From positions 22,692,001 through 22,756,000 of the forward strand of contig OY540810.1 in NCBI GenBank assembly GCA_961205875.1: a DNA stretch of 64,000 bases. The letters run 5' to 3'. Within the stretch, counting starts at the first letter, position 1. Every line of letters starts with the position of its first letter. Of this stretch, positions 49,889 through 61,900 are shown piece by piece. The translations under genes were made by a program, and so were the position numbers. The notes beneath the pieces are model-generated. The model did not search any database. It saw nothing but the letters and a program-made list of their open reading frames with translations, and was not told the origin of the DNA. The stretch comes from Sialis fuliginosa. Lineage: Eukaryota > Arthropoda > Insecta > Megaloptera > Sialidae.

Positions 49889-52800
49889 TCAATCGTTTAC
49901 CGTTTGAGTCAGCCTCACCCGCGAAAACTCAGCGCTTATGAAACCAACAAAGTTCATTAACAGTAATAATATTATCTGTGGGAATTTGTGACAAATAATT
50001 AACAGTTTGATTTTTTTATATTACAAAAAAAAATCAATAAAATAGTGTTTTTGTTTTTTATTATAAACGATGTGTTTGTACAGACATAAACAATAATTTA
50101 TTATTCTGTTGAAAAACTAATAGAAATAGCTGTGGTTTTGAATAAACTGTGTTTATTTACATTTAATTAAGAAGGTAAGCGCATATTATTTTTGTTATAT
50201 TTGTAGGAAAAAAACACTTTATTTTATTGTTATGCGGTGTTCACACCAAAGAAAACAAAACAGCAACACGGTGTTTGAAAACACGTCGTATTTAAAAATG
50301 CATAGGGTTTATTGCATTTTTGTCAAAAAGACACGATGTTGCTGTTTTGTTTTTTCGGTCTGAACACGGCATTAGAGATACGTATTTAAAAATATATATT
50401 AGGATTGTATTAGGTTGTACGAGTATATACAAGATGAGACCGGTTTAATTTTCACGAGACACTTACCTTTCGTCTCGTCTCGTGTGTACCCCTAATATAG
50501 ATAGAAATTAAAATATATTGACTCCTTAGATCATTTTATTTAAAAATTATTGATTAAATTCCTATTATTAAATTATTTATTATGTATTAAATAATTTTAA
50601 GTATTTTCGAATAATAGTTTTTTTTTACAATAAGTCGAAATAAACGTATTATAAAAATAACATCATTTGGATATGGTGAAGAAACAATATATGAATTAAA
50701 TTTTGTAAACATAAAAAGATTAATATTAACTATTTATTATGTATAAACTAATTTTAAGTAATTTCGAATAATATTTTTTTACAATAAGTCGAAATAAACG
50801 TATTATAAAAATAGTTTATCCGATCCTTTGGATATGGCGAAGAAGCAATATGAATTAAATTTTGTAAACATAAAAAAATTAATATAAATTTTATTGTTTT
50901 AGAAATATTTTCAAATTCGACGAAGTTGTGGGGTAAACCTGTATGGTACTAGAATGAAACCGACTTTTATTTTTTATTTGATCGTCGTATTATTCGTCAC
51001 TCTTCTAACGAATTCAACGGGAGTCGATAGTGCACCAGTTGGAAGTCCAGAAGCTGTGAGTATTTTATTTATACTTAATTCAAATTTTATTAGTACTGTT
51101 AATACGCGTAGATTTGGACGTACGGTCAGGTATCTTTCCGATACTTTGTTCGTAAGGAGATTTATTTTTTTATTTTTTTAAATCAGGTAAATATTAACAC
51201 GATGTATTTGCATTTTTAGTCGTACCCAAACGATATCTGTGAGGTATCAAATTTAAATGACAGTTGTATGGTATTTACCTTAGACAATGAAAGATAAATG
51301 ACAAATAATACATTACCTAGCGTTGTTACCATATCGCTCCACGAGTCATTGGCGTATCATTCAGATTTTGAAATAAATATCAATTGTTTTGAATTATAAA
51401 ATTAATTAATAATAAATGTTGTTTGTCTTAACGTAAAAAAGGAGATTGAATTTTCAGTCTTACAAAAAAATGCTTTTTTGTAGAGCGTTTAATAACAAAC
51501 AATTTAACATATTTATTTTTTTATTCGGTTTATTTTTACTGATATTTCAGCGTTGCCAAGGGAGATAAGTCGAAGGTATGTGAGATACGTAGGTATAAAA
51601 AGTATTGATACAAAATAAAAATAAATAAAATTCCCTACCATGATGAAAAAAAAATCATTTGTTTAAAAAAGCTGAGAAGCATTTTTTTAAGACTGAAAAT
51701 ACAATAGTTATCGTGCCTCAAAGTATTTTATCCCCTTTTTTCATTGTTTTTTGTTCATAACTTTTTTATTATAAATGAAACGCCAAGAAGTTACTAATAA
51801 CAGTTACAAAGAATTACTATACCTACAAAAATACCCTTTACTAATTTTTTGTCACATTCATAGTTACAGAGATAAACAAAAAAACTAATTGCACTCTTAT
51901 TTTCAAAATTGCGCCAAAAATTCATCGTTCACTGTCCCAAAAACTCAATGTTAGACTCACGACCGACCCCCCTACGAAACCCCCTAAAAAAATCACTGCC
52001 TACCCAAAATGTACAGTTAAATGACGCTTTGATTATTACTTGTTTTTTTTTTTTAATATTGCCATGTTGTGCAGACTGATTTTTAAAATAAAAATTAATA
52101 AACTTTAGTTAACATGCAATAAACGAATTATGTATGAAAAAGTATTAAAAAGTAAAAAATAATCCTTTTAATCGAAACATATATTATATTATATTACTAC
52201 TTACAATAACAGTAATATTATTACTTCGAATCCGTATAAAATTATTAGTTTAATTGATAATTTAATAATTATTATTAATATAAAATTAAATATAATTAAA
52301 TTGTTGATAAATAAATCACATGTCAATAATTTTTTATAGAAGTCTAATTTTGTAGTAGTTTAGATTAGTTTATCGGTTACAAACAAAATTTGCAAAGTCG
52401 ATATTGATTATCATTACTTTTGATAAATATACCGGAATAAACTTGTAGTAATCAAAATATTATTTTTAGTAAGTGATACAAAATATTCCATAGATCTGGT
52501 TTACATTGTCTTAATATTATTATTAAATAATACATTAACATACAGTATGATCATGTATTTTCACCTGAACTTTAATACATGTTTTTTTTTTAATTTTTAG
52601 TCAAAAATTAGTGGAGGAGACAATTTTCGATCAAAAATTAATGTTAAATGAATTTAAGTTAAATTGAGTTTACAGTAAATTTATGTGGTTTGAGGGAGTA
52701 AACTGTGTCTTCCCTGTGGTTTAAAGTAAAGCCTTGGCAATTAAGACATCGTTTCAGCGACCGTTTAAGCAGCCGCTGAAACGGTGTTGTAATTTAATTA

Positions 52801-55800
52801 CCATATGAACTTCTAAATATAAAGACTTTTTAATAATGCTATTAGTCCAGGAACATTAGGTTTTCTCTGGGGAAAAATTCGCAATAAGCTGAATTTTTGT
52901 ATACACCTTCATTTTGTCTTTATAAATAAGGTACCAAAAGTCCCCAATAATCCATGCGAGCATACTTTTTTACAGCCCACAAAAGGTGTTAACAATTAGT
53001 TTTAAGTAAATATCTCTGTATCTATTGGTTCTATGACTAAAATAGTTATTATCAAATATAAAGTTTAGAAAATTACCTACAATAAAGATCTTACAACATT
53101 TTTCGTATAAGTAATCGTTTTCGCTTATTAACAGGGTGTTCTAGTCTAAAAATGTGAAAATATCAAAAAATTTTTTTTGCATTTTATCAATAAAAAGGGT
53201 TTCAAAAATATGTGATCAAAACTCTATACCTCAATTCCAAAAACTGACGGAGTTACAGCGATTTGAAGATGATGCATAGCATTGAATAGCCAGCTATGTA
53301 TAAACTTTGAACGCGTTTTTCTCGAAACTGAAAACTGAAAATGGCTGCCATAATATCACAAGATCTACTGACCCGATTGACTTCAAATTTTCTGTGTATA
53401 TACCTTCAGTACACATGTTAGTGCCACCATTAGCAGAATTGAGTCAAAAACATTTTTCTTTATTGTATAGATAGCGAAAGATTAAAAACATAAAAAAAAT
53501 AAAAATGAATAGTCACTTTTCAAAATGCCGCCATTTTTTTATTTTAATTATTACAATAATTTTTTTTGCAACCCGCTATAGCCCAACTTATATATATTAA
53601 GAAAATTATTGGTTTTGTTAGCCCCTGATATAATTACGATAAAAATTACCAACATACAATTCATTTTTATTTTTTTTATGTTTTTAATCTTTTGTATAAA
53701 GAAAAATGTTTTTGACTCAATTCTGCTAAGGGTGGTAATAACATGTGTACTGAAGGTACACAGCAAATTTGAAGTCAATCGGGTCAGTAGATCTTGTGAT
53801 ATTATGGTAGCCATTTTCAGTTTTCAGTTTCGAGAAAAACACGTTCAATGTTTATACATAGCTGGCTATTCAATGCTACGCATCAACTTCAAATCGCTGT
53901 AACTCTGTCAGTTTTTGGTATTGAGGTTTAGGGTTTTGAATACATATTTTTGAAACCCTGTTTATTGATAACATGCAAAAAAAAATGTTTGATATTTTCA
54001 CATTTTTAGACTAGAATACCCTCTTAATAAGCGAAAACGATTACTTGTACCAAAAAAAGTTGTAAGATCTTTATTGTAGGTAATTTTCTAAACTTTATAT
54101 TTGATAATAACTATTTTAGTCATAGAACCAATAGATACTGCGAGATATTAACTTAAAACTAATTGTTAGCACTTTTTGTGGGCTGTAAAAAAGTATGCTC
54201 GCATGGGATTGTTGGGGACTTTTGGTATCTTATTTATAAAGACAAAATGAAGGTGTGTACAAAAATTCAGCTTATTGCGAATTTTTCCCCAGACACAGCT
54301 ATTTTTCGTCTAAATGTACTGGACTATATTCATAATTAACGATAAAATATAATTTTAATGCATTTTCTTCGTTGTCCAGATTGAAAATAAATTTTACTTG
54401 TTGTCTAATTTATTTAAATTTATTTATTTATTTGTTGCACTCTATGATAAACTGTTTTAATTGGTAGGGTTGCACTTTTAAAAATTAAATTCAAGTGATT
54501 TAAATTATGCCATCGCCAAAGTAAAAGTTTAGAAAATAAACGTGTTTTATTAAAAATTAAACGAAAAAATATTTTTTATTTCTGAAATTTGTTTTAATTC
54601 AAGATTATTTCTCGTTGACGTTATAAAATATATAATTTAATCAAAATTAGAGCAGTAAAACTTTCTGTTTTCTTTTTTATATACCACCAATATAAAACAT
54701 TTAATAAAAAATTCAATTTAAATGACTTGATTCAGATCAATTTGAATTTTAAAATTAAATCTGATTTTTTATACAACCCTGGTCTATGAGTGGTAAAGAA
54801 ATCGGCACACGAGCACAGTAAATATCAACAAATAATACAAAAGTTACAGTTTAATTTTAAGGATTTGATTAATGCTGTAGAATCTATTCAAATGCAGTCG
54901 AGACATGCCTTTTAGTTATTTATATTGCATGTCGACAGTGCAAAGTCCAGACGGTAATTTGCTATACAGAAAGACAGGGGTTCGATTTTTTTATTTTTCA
55001 TGAGAAACTTTTATTCATTTTTAAAGTATTTCGAGATTAACATTATAAAAAAATACTCTGATGCATTGGCGTCTGTAAAGGGAATAAACGGGGTACTTGA
55101 ATTCGCCTCCCCTCCTTCCCTCTCACTGGTATCAAGTAAATTGATACAATACTTAATACAAAAATAATAATTAAACAAGAGTTTATTGATGTAATTAATT
55201 CTCTACCCCCTTTGGAAAAATTTTCACGAACGCTCCTGATTTTATGTTAAAAGAACGACCAACTTCAAAAAATAAACAAGCGGAAAAATCGATGTTAGAA
55301 TAATTACATTGAAAAATAGCTGTGGGATGTAAAAAGTTATTTTAATTAAGTACTTTAACGAATTTTACCGGAATATCGGCCGAAGAAAATGCATCTACTT
55401 AGCTACTTACGTTTATTTTAATGAAATTATTTTTCTTTAAAAGATATAAATATTAATCATCGTATTTACATCTATTTTTGTAAATTTAATAAAATAATAT
55501 GGTGGATAGTATAAAGCAAAAAATAATCACGGTTAGTTATTCTTCCGTTTATTAACTGTAATTAAGTTTAGACTTAATATTAAACACGGTTTGAAAACGG
55601 ACGATTAACTAATCGGGATTCTTTTTTGCTTTATGCAATCCACAATGAAAATGTTGATTCTAATTGTTCGGTCATCTTCTATCGATTCGGTTAATTACGA
55701 TTAGTAAACTTTCCGTTTTCTAACCATGATTAAATGTAATCCTAAACATGTATTATTATTTTCTGCTTTATACACGCCCTGATGAAACGCTATCTACAGG

Positions 55801-57552
55801 TTATTAAATTTAAAAACATAAGAACTAGCTTTTCGAGCTGTTGTCCACGTTGTCGTAGTCGTGCATGAAATACTTGACGTTTCGACTCTCATGTCGAAGT
55901 CTTCTTCAGAAGTGTTTCTTAGAAAGTAAAGTATTACAACATGACAACGCGAACAACAGTCTGAAAAGCTAGTTCTTATGGACAACGGCCACGAAAGCCT
56001 ATAGAAGAAAATTTAATGATAGTTTTATGGTATTTATGACTAGCACATGCGTGCTACCCAACTAAATTTATAACGATTTGACATCTCGCAGAAAGTGTTT
56101 GGTTATGGTTTAATAATTTTTATTTAGTAAAAAAATCGAATATTAACTAATGATTTATGTAATAATATATTTGATGATGTTTTGTCTTTCTATATCAAAT
56201 ATTTTTCATTTTGTTATTGATTTATACATACATATATGTATATCGATGTGATAACATATGATTCCTGCTGTCTAATTTAAAAAAAATAATTAAATAACAA
56301 ACATAATAAATATCAAGGATATTAGGAGTTGGCAACAGTTATTTTTATTTTTAAGTAGTCAAATAACAGATAATTTTTCACGCACTTTATGAATCATGAA
56401 CTATTTTATTGTTTTGACAATCTATTTATTTTATTAATTTAAATAACATTATATTTTTTATGGTATATGTTTTTCATAAATCAAAGTAAAGTAACTAATT
56501 AAATTAATTATTTCATTAACTTTATAAAAATATTGTTTCTTGATTTATTTTTTTAAATCGCAATTCATATTTTTTAATAGAACGTAAATAGAATATTGTA
56601 ATAAAATTATAATTATTATTATAAAGAATATGTTCAGGAGCAAAAGCTAAGCTAACGCTATCGTTATGAATTTGCTCGGGATTCGAGAGCAGTGATAATA
56701 AATGTATACTTACTAATGTAAATGCTACACTGATCACCACTGCTTTTAGATCGCTGATTTCTACTAAATGCGCATGCGTCAAAGTCATATGTATACCAGT
56801 ATCTGCTAAACTTTTTTTACACACACTGGGTGGAGAGGTTTTTATTTCGCGGCACACCAAATAAAAATCCTAACAAAATTGAAATATAGTTTACTAGTAC
56901 GAACAAAAATACATAAATTCCTGTATTTTTTAATCTTTAGCAACACACCTGTAATTTTTCGAGGCGCACTACAGTTTGGCAGTCACTGATATATACCATG
57001 CCATAGATTACAACTGTCAGTGGGCTGTAATAAATATTTTAGCGCGATTCGTGAATTTTCTCGGAAAATTAAAAAAATATCAAGAATAAATCCAAACAAT
57101 GTAAATAGTTTTAAAAAAAGTTATAAGAAGCTCCATTAAAAATCCTGAAATGATACACCACCAAAGATATTGTCAAAATAAAGTTAAAAAAAACATTGCG
57201 AGTATAGGGATTACGCTCGCAATGCAAACATTTAATGATTTTATTTTAACGATATATTTGCTCACATATGGTGAATCGTTTAAAGTTATTTACAAAATTT
57301 GGGTTTATAAACTCTTGATTTTTTTTATTTGTCCTAGAAATACCTTCGTACCCTGCAGATACCATTAGCTTAACTTTTGCTCCAGATAAATCTTTACAAT
57401 ACCGGACATAAGATTATAATTTAAAAAAATGTTTTTTTTAGGTTGTAAAAAATATGCACAAGATTCCACAGTGGCACTGCCTGCGCTACCGTAAATTCGA
57501 CCTAGTCCGAAGATGCAGACACTATCGGCAAGGTCCAGGAAAACGTAACTGA
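49889..57552 (+). CDS. Predicted secreted two-cysteine peptide precursor (70 aa)
   Basis: Proposed structure: untranslated exon ~49,889-50,174 (donor AAG|GTAAGC); exon 2 50,903-51,055 with ATG at 50,954 (donor GCT|GTGAGT); exon 3 57,442-57,552 after a T-run ending TTTTTTTTAG, phase 0. Coding parts are 50,954-51,055 and 57,442-57,552. Residues 1 to ~26 form a signal peptide (MKPTFIFYLIVVLFVTLLTN, then STGVDSA). The second half is basic, with two cysteines 12 residues apart (WHCLRYRKFDLVRRCRHY), and ends RQGPGKRN. GKR would be an amidation plus dibasic cleavage signal, giving a C-terminal Pro-amide. Exon 3 is strikingly GC-rich for this region, which favours real coding. AATAAA follows at 57,554 and near 57,674. 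I do not recognise the family; a neuropeptide, an antimicrobial peptide or a salivary/venom-type peptide are all possible. The 6.4-kb intron is long, and an alternative short last exon exists at 52,601-52,651. Confidence 0.5.
50232..50372. mobile_element. Hairpin MITE family D, copy 2 (141 bp)
   Basis: The ends ATGCGGTGTTCACACC and GGTCTGAACACGGCAT are inverted. AACAAAACAGCAACA recurs inverted as TGTTGCTGTTTTGTT. The fold is nearly complete around a loop of about 60 bp. It lies just inside intron 1 of the peptide gene, about 60 bp past the donor. Confidence 0.6.
50577..50885 (+). repeat. Tandem duplication, two ~158-bp units
   Basis: TTTCGAATAATA..TACAATAAGTCGAAATAAACG, then ATTATAAAAATA and GGATATGG(T/C)GAAGAA(A/G)CAATAT, and GAATTAAATTTTGTAAACAT, occurs twice about 158 bp apart. 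It ends about 20 bp before the exon-2 acceptor of the peptide gene. Confidence 0.7.
52601..52651 (+). other. Alternative terminal exon candidate of the peptide gene
   Basis: A T-rich tract ending AATTTTTAG precedes 16 phase-0 codons (SKISGGDNFRSKINVK) and a TGA. Joined to exon 2, it would give a 50-residue secreted peptide with no cysteine. Composition is AT-rich like the surroundings, so I favour the exon at 57,442, but both could be used. Confidence 0.25.
52845..54324. mobile_element. Palindromic foldback element (1,480 bp)
   Basis: Long arms, ~600 bp or more each, begin GTCCAGGAACATTAG and end in the approximate complement ATGTACTGGAC. Shared blocks include GGGGAAAAATTCGCAATAAG, TACCTACAATAAAGATCTTAC, ACTGACGGAGTTACAGCG and ATATCACAAGATCTACTGACC. 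TA flanks both sides (52,843-52,844 and 54,325-54,326). It sits in the peptide-gene intron. Mirror-image open frames at 53.55-53.90 kb are arm artefacts. Confidence 0.75.
54327..57380. other. Peptide-gene intron, AT-rich with repeat debris
   Basis: Contains the hairpin at 55,817-55,980 and repeat-like ends near 54,930 (TCGACAGTG), 55,075 and 56,640-56,770 (GCTAACGCTATCG). A single family-C end (AATACCGGACATAA) lies near 57,389-57,402. No supported exon besides the one listed at 57,442. The minus-strand frame at 56,522-56,860 has no splice support. Confidence 0.45.
55817..55980. mobile_element. Hairpin element (164 bp)
   Basis: CATAAGAACTAGCTTTTCGAG at the left is inverted at the right (CTGAAAAGCTAGTTCTTATG). 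The inner part carries GACGTTTCGACTCTCATGTCG and a TCTTCTTCAGAAG palindrome. Non-coding; family not assigned. Confidence 0.5.
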
Positions 57553-58943
57553 CTAATAAACAACAGTATACCAAAGCAAGATCGAGGGGGTTCCAAATAT
57601 TACCTACACATACACAGTTACCGACCAGGGTAAACAAAGACTGTGAATGTAACATTTTACATATTTACTTTAAATAAAACGAATTTATTAAGTTAATGTG
57701 CTCATCATATTTTATACACGTATATATATGTTTTGATAAATAAAATAAAAGTGATATATTTTATCATATATTAGTAGATTAATATATTTAAAAATGTAGA
57801 ATTATTTAGATGTAAGATATAATTATTTAGTTTGATATACTTTTTTATCGTTAATTAATTGTATGATGTTAGATTTAATAAAGATTTTTTACCTGATTAA
57901 AAAGTATTATTAACAATAATAGTATATACCTATCAAATACGTTGGTCATTCGGTAGCCAAAATACTAATAAAATTTTTGTAGATTTTTTTCAGAATAATA
58001 TCTATTAATTGCCTGGAAATAAATAAAAATCTGCTCTAATAGAATTATGTCCAGTATTACATCCGAGCTAGCAAAAGCTAGCTTGCAAGCACTTTCAAAT
58101 TAATATGACAGTTCTCTTGGAGTTTCACGAAGTGTTTGACAAGTTTAGCGCACGCATGGTAAGTAAACAGCAACGGTATTAAAACAGTAGTGATGTTATA
58201 AAAATTATCTTATACTGTTATAATAAGTTTAAGTATCACTGCTCTTAATTCCAAAACTAATCGATGGATCATAGATAATATCACAATTCACAACATTAAT
58301 ACCTCACTTGAAAGTGTTTACAAGCTAGCAAATTTTGTTAAAGTTTTTATTTGAACACTCATTTATTCAATAAAATTCATAGTGATTTGATACCTCGCAG
58401 ATAGCGTTAGCTCCCAAGCAAATTCTTTATAATACCGGGCATAAAACAATTCAAATGTGATTTTGTGGTTATGTTGTCTGAGATTCAAACCTAGAAAATG
58501 TTAACCTAACTTAGCCTGTTTATAATAATAAGAAAATAGTAATTGAAAATAATTCTTAGTACAGGCTTGACCTAATTATTCAATAAACATTTCTGGATTA
58601 ATTAAATTAACATATTAATATGTCCTTGAAAATCTAATTTTTTCCGCTACACACATCAAAAATGATTAAAACAAAAAGCACATATATTGAAACAATTGAT
58701 TGTTTGAATTCTAGGAAGCAAGATTCTACATAGAAATTATCTTCGTAAGGAAATATTTTACTACAAAAGTTTTAATGACCTTTCTTATAGAAAAATGAAT
58801 GCTCTACAAAAAAGATTCCATAAAAAAATTTTTTTGGGATCATAGAAGACAAAAATGAATCACTGCTTTTTTTATAAAATTAAGAATTCATTAGGATACA
58901 GTCTCAGTACAATAAAAAGATTGAAAAATTAAAATTCACTTAC
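57553..58943. other. Intergenic between peptide gene and WDR75
   Basis: The 3' flanks of two convergent genes. Apart from the family-C MITE at 58,047-58,442 it is AT-rich. The last exon or exons of WDR75 should lie here or further left, but I could not identify them. Confidence 0.45.
58047..58442. mobile_element. MITE family C, short copy (396 bp)
   Basis: The ends ATGTCCAGTATTACATCCGAG and its degenerate right-hand complement (TTCTTTATAATACCGGGCAT) enclose CTAGCTTGCAAGCACTTTC, TATGACAGTTCTCTTGGAGTT and GGTATTAAAACAGTAGTGATG, all shared with the left arm of 43,931-45,643. Non-coding. Confidence 0.6.
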
Positions 58944-61900
58944 ATCTTTAACACTAGCTGAACCAGGTAAGCCAACTCTAAGACGTTCGGTGAACTGTTG
59001 AGTTTGAACACCTGTCTTCCTTTCCGCTTTATCTAATGCTGCATACAACGAATGAGCCATAGATTGTTTTGCAACACTTTCTAAATTAAATAAGTCTGTT
59101 TTCTGTGTATTTGGTGCTTCAAGTGTAAGCAACCTCTGTAAAATTATAAAAAATATAAAACACACATTATTTTATTATTACGTTAGTATAATCACATACC
59201 TGTCTCGATGTTATAAAATATAATTGAGAATTTTTCTGAAAATCTGATACTTCTGAATTTTCTATAAGATTCGGAATAAACGTACCGTCAAGTATATGTT
59301 CATCAGAAGTTGTAATTGAATTTTTTTGGAAGATTATATTTGAATTTACAGGTTTAAAAACGAATACTGAAAATGAAAAATTAGTTATCTAATGATGTAG
59401 ATTAGAAATTTTTTATACTAACGATTGTTATCTGTAGTTACTGCAGCAACGTGAGTACTTTCAGGATCGGAACATAAAAATTTTACATTCAACGGAACTG
59501 TCCAAATCACTGACAGCGTAAGTAAGTTCCATACACAAATTCGATTCTCTGTTGAAGCGACAATCAAGTGACACTGGTCAGCATTACCAAATACTACATT
59601 TTTAATGACTTCTGAATGATACGGCGTATACGATAATGAACATTTCAATTCACAAGTGTCGGGAACCCAGACAGTGACGCTCTGTGCCATTCCCACAGCT
59701 AATAAAGAGCCATCATTTGAAAAAGCTGCATCTGCTGTTGGTAGGTCACAATGGTAGCAAGCAGCAAAGCATCGCCATGAAGTTTTTTTACCTGTTCGTA
59801 TTGAAATTTGAATTACAAACTGATATCATAAAATGTCTGGCAACCAATTTCTATTTATTACTACTAATAACAAATTTGTTCCAATATGTACTTATTGCAT
59901 GCAGAAGTAACTGACTAAGTTTCAGTAAATATTGGATAACACAACTCCTTCTATCTGTTTATTATAACAGCCCTTACACACTAGTGACTTTTAGTAGCAC
60001 GACTATCATGTCATGGCATTCTATGCATGCTATTGTGTGCAGCGCGACTATCACCACAGTGTGTATGGGTTTTGCGATTTACATATAAAACAATGTAAAA
60101 TTAATGTACGCAATAGTCACGTTGCTAAAAGTCGAGGTATTAATTTTGTGATATTATCTATGGATTTGTTTTAGAATTTATATCAGTGATACCCAGTGGT
60201 ACCATAGTTAAACAAAAAAAAATGGTGTTAATTATATGTTATTATGTTTTATTTATAAAAATAATACATATATGATTGATTGAACATAAATTCAAAAAAT
60301 GTTATTGCGTGACAGGTTATTCTAAACTTAATCGTCATTGATAGCATAGAGTAAAAAATAATTATTTTTTACTAAATGTTGATAGGCAGACTTTGTCGGT
60401 TTACAAATGTATGTAATGAAAATTATTTTTTGATATAATATTTTCTTTTTGAGAAAATGATTACCAAGAAAAACAAGGAGCTCGCAAATTATAGAATAAT
60501 TTAAAAAAGAGCTCACGCAAGCCCCTTATAGCTCACCACAGGTGATACCGCTGCTCTAACCTTTCCATACATATTTGTGTACTGTATGAAAATTGTAAGA
60601 ATTATGAATTTTGTAACAATATAAATTTGATATCATGAATTTTCACTTAAACTAAATATTTACATCTTAACCACAAAAACAACGTAACTCGATATATGTT
60701 TTGACTTCACAAGAAGTCTTCACTAGGAGCCTAATAGTTCAGATTGAACTAAAAAAAACACGTGTCAAGTGACATTGTTTTTTGTGACCAAGAAACCACA
60801 AATATTAAAATAAAGTTGACTTACAGTAAATGTTACTTGTATCAAGTAAACTCCATATTTTAAATTTATTATCCTTCCCTGTTGTGACACAAGTAGGTAT
60901 GTCAGATTCCTTTTTATTTACTTTTGGAGGACGGAACACAATTGCGTTTATTCCATTTTCATGAGGTAAGTCAACAAAAGTGTTCAAATTCCATCTATAA
61001 ATCAAAATTATATTACATTTATGAATGACGAAATTACAAAATGTCTTACGTTTGCGATGTTTCATCAAAATTCCAAAATTTTAAATATATTTCTGCATGC
61101 ACAATATCATCTTTTCGTTCTTCGACTGTAGCAATCCACAATCCAGAATGATAAATAGCTATTTTTTTAACATCAACGTTAATAATTGTTTTATTACGCT
61201 CTTGAGTTAATAAATTTTGTCCAGTTACGTGTAACTAAAATAATTAATTGTTGATTTATTATTGTAAGTACAAACAGACAGATATTTTTGATTAATAAAT
61301 ACAATATGAATTAAATATACATACATTGTACTTACATTATAAAGTAATTTATGAGAGTATGGTGAATAAAATTGAATGTGACCAATACGGCTATTTAATA
61401 CTAAACACTGAGAACGTGGGTCAAATTGTAAGCCTGCAGGAAACAAACAATCTTTTTGTGAATTATCTGTCCCCCAAGATAAATTCTGGATTGTAGTTTT
61501 TACATTTCCTTGATTATCAATTATTGAAATACCTGTAAAAGTAATGCATTAAAATACTGATATACTTTTTTAACGATAAATAACATACCATTATCAGCTG
61601 TAGAAATAGCAATTAAATTATTATTTGGACCAACAGTTATATTACATATCGCTGCTGGTAATCTGGGTATAAAGTCTTTATGTTCAGGTTCGTTAACTTT
61701 CCATTTGACAAGTACACATTCTCCTCCACCAGAATACATTTGAGTACCTATTTGGGAAAAATCTATACATTTTGTTTCTAATGAATGCCAATGATATATA
61801 GTCTTCACAACATTCCCAAATATCTGTCGCCACAATAAAATACGTCCTGCATTGTCTCCAGTTGCAACACATTCTTCAGTAGGATGGCAACAAACAGTTG

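Noticed and set aside
53551-53902. Two ~90-codon frames on opposite strands
   Set aside because: They are mirror copies produced by the two arms of the palindromic element at 52,845-54,324.
56522-56860. 112-codon minus frame
   Set aside because: Partly low complexity, no splice sites, does not resemble WDR75, and overlaps repeat-like ends.
57365-57655. 96-codon minus-strand frame
   Set aside because: It is antisense to the better supported plus-strand peptide exon, has no splice sites, and extends into AT-rich flank; it does not match the missing WDR75 C-terminus.
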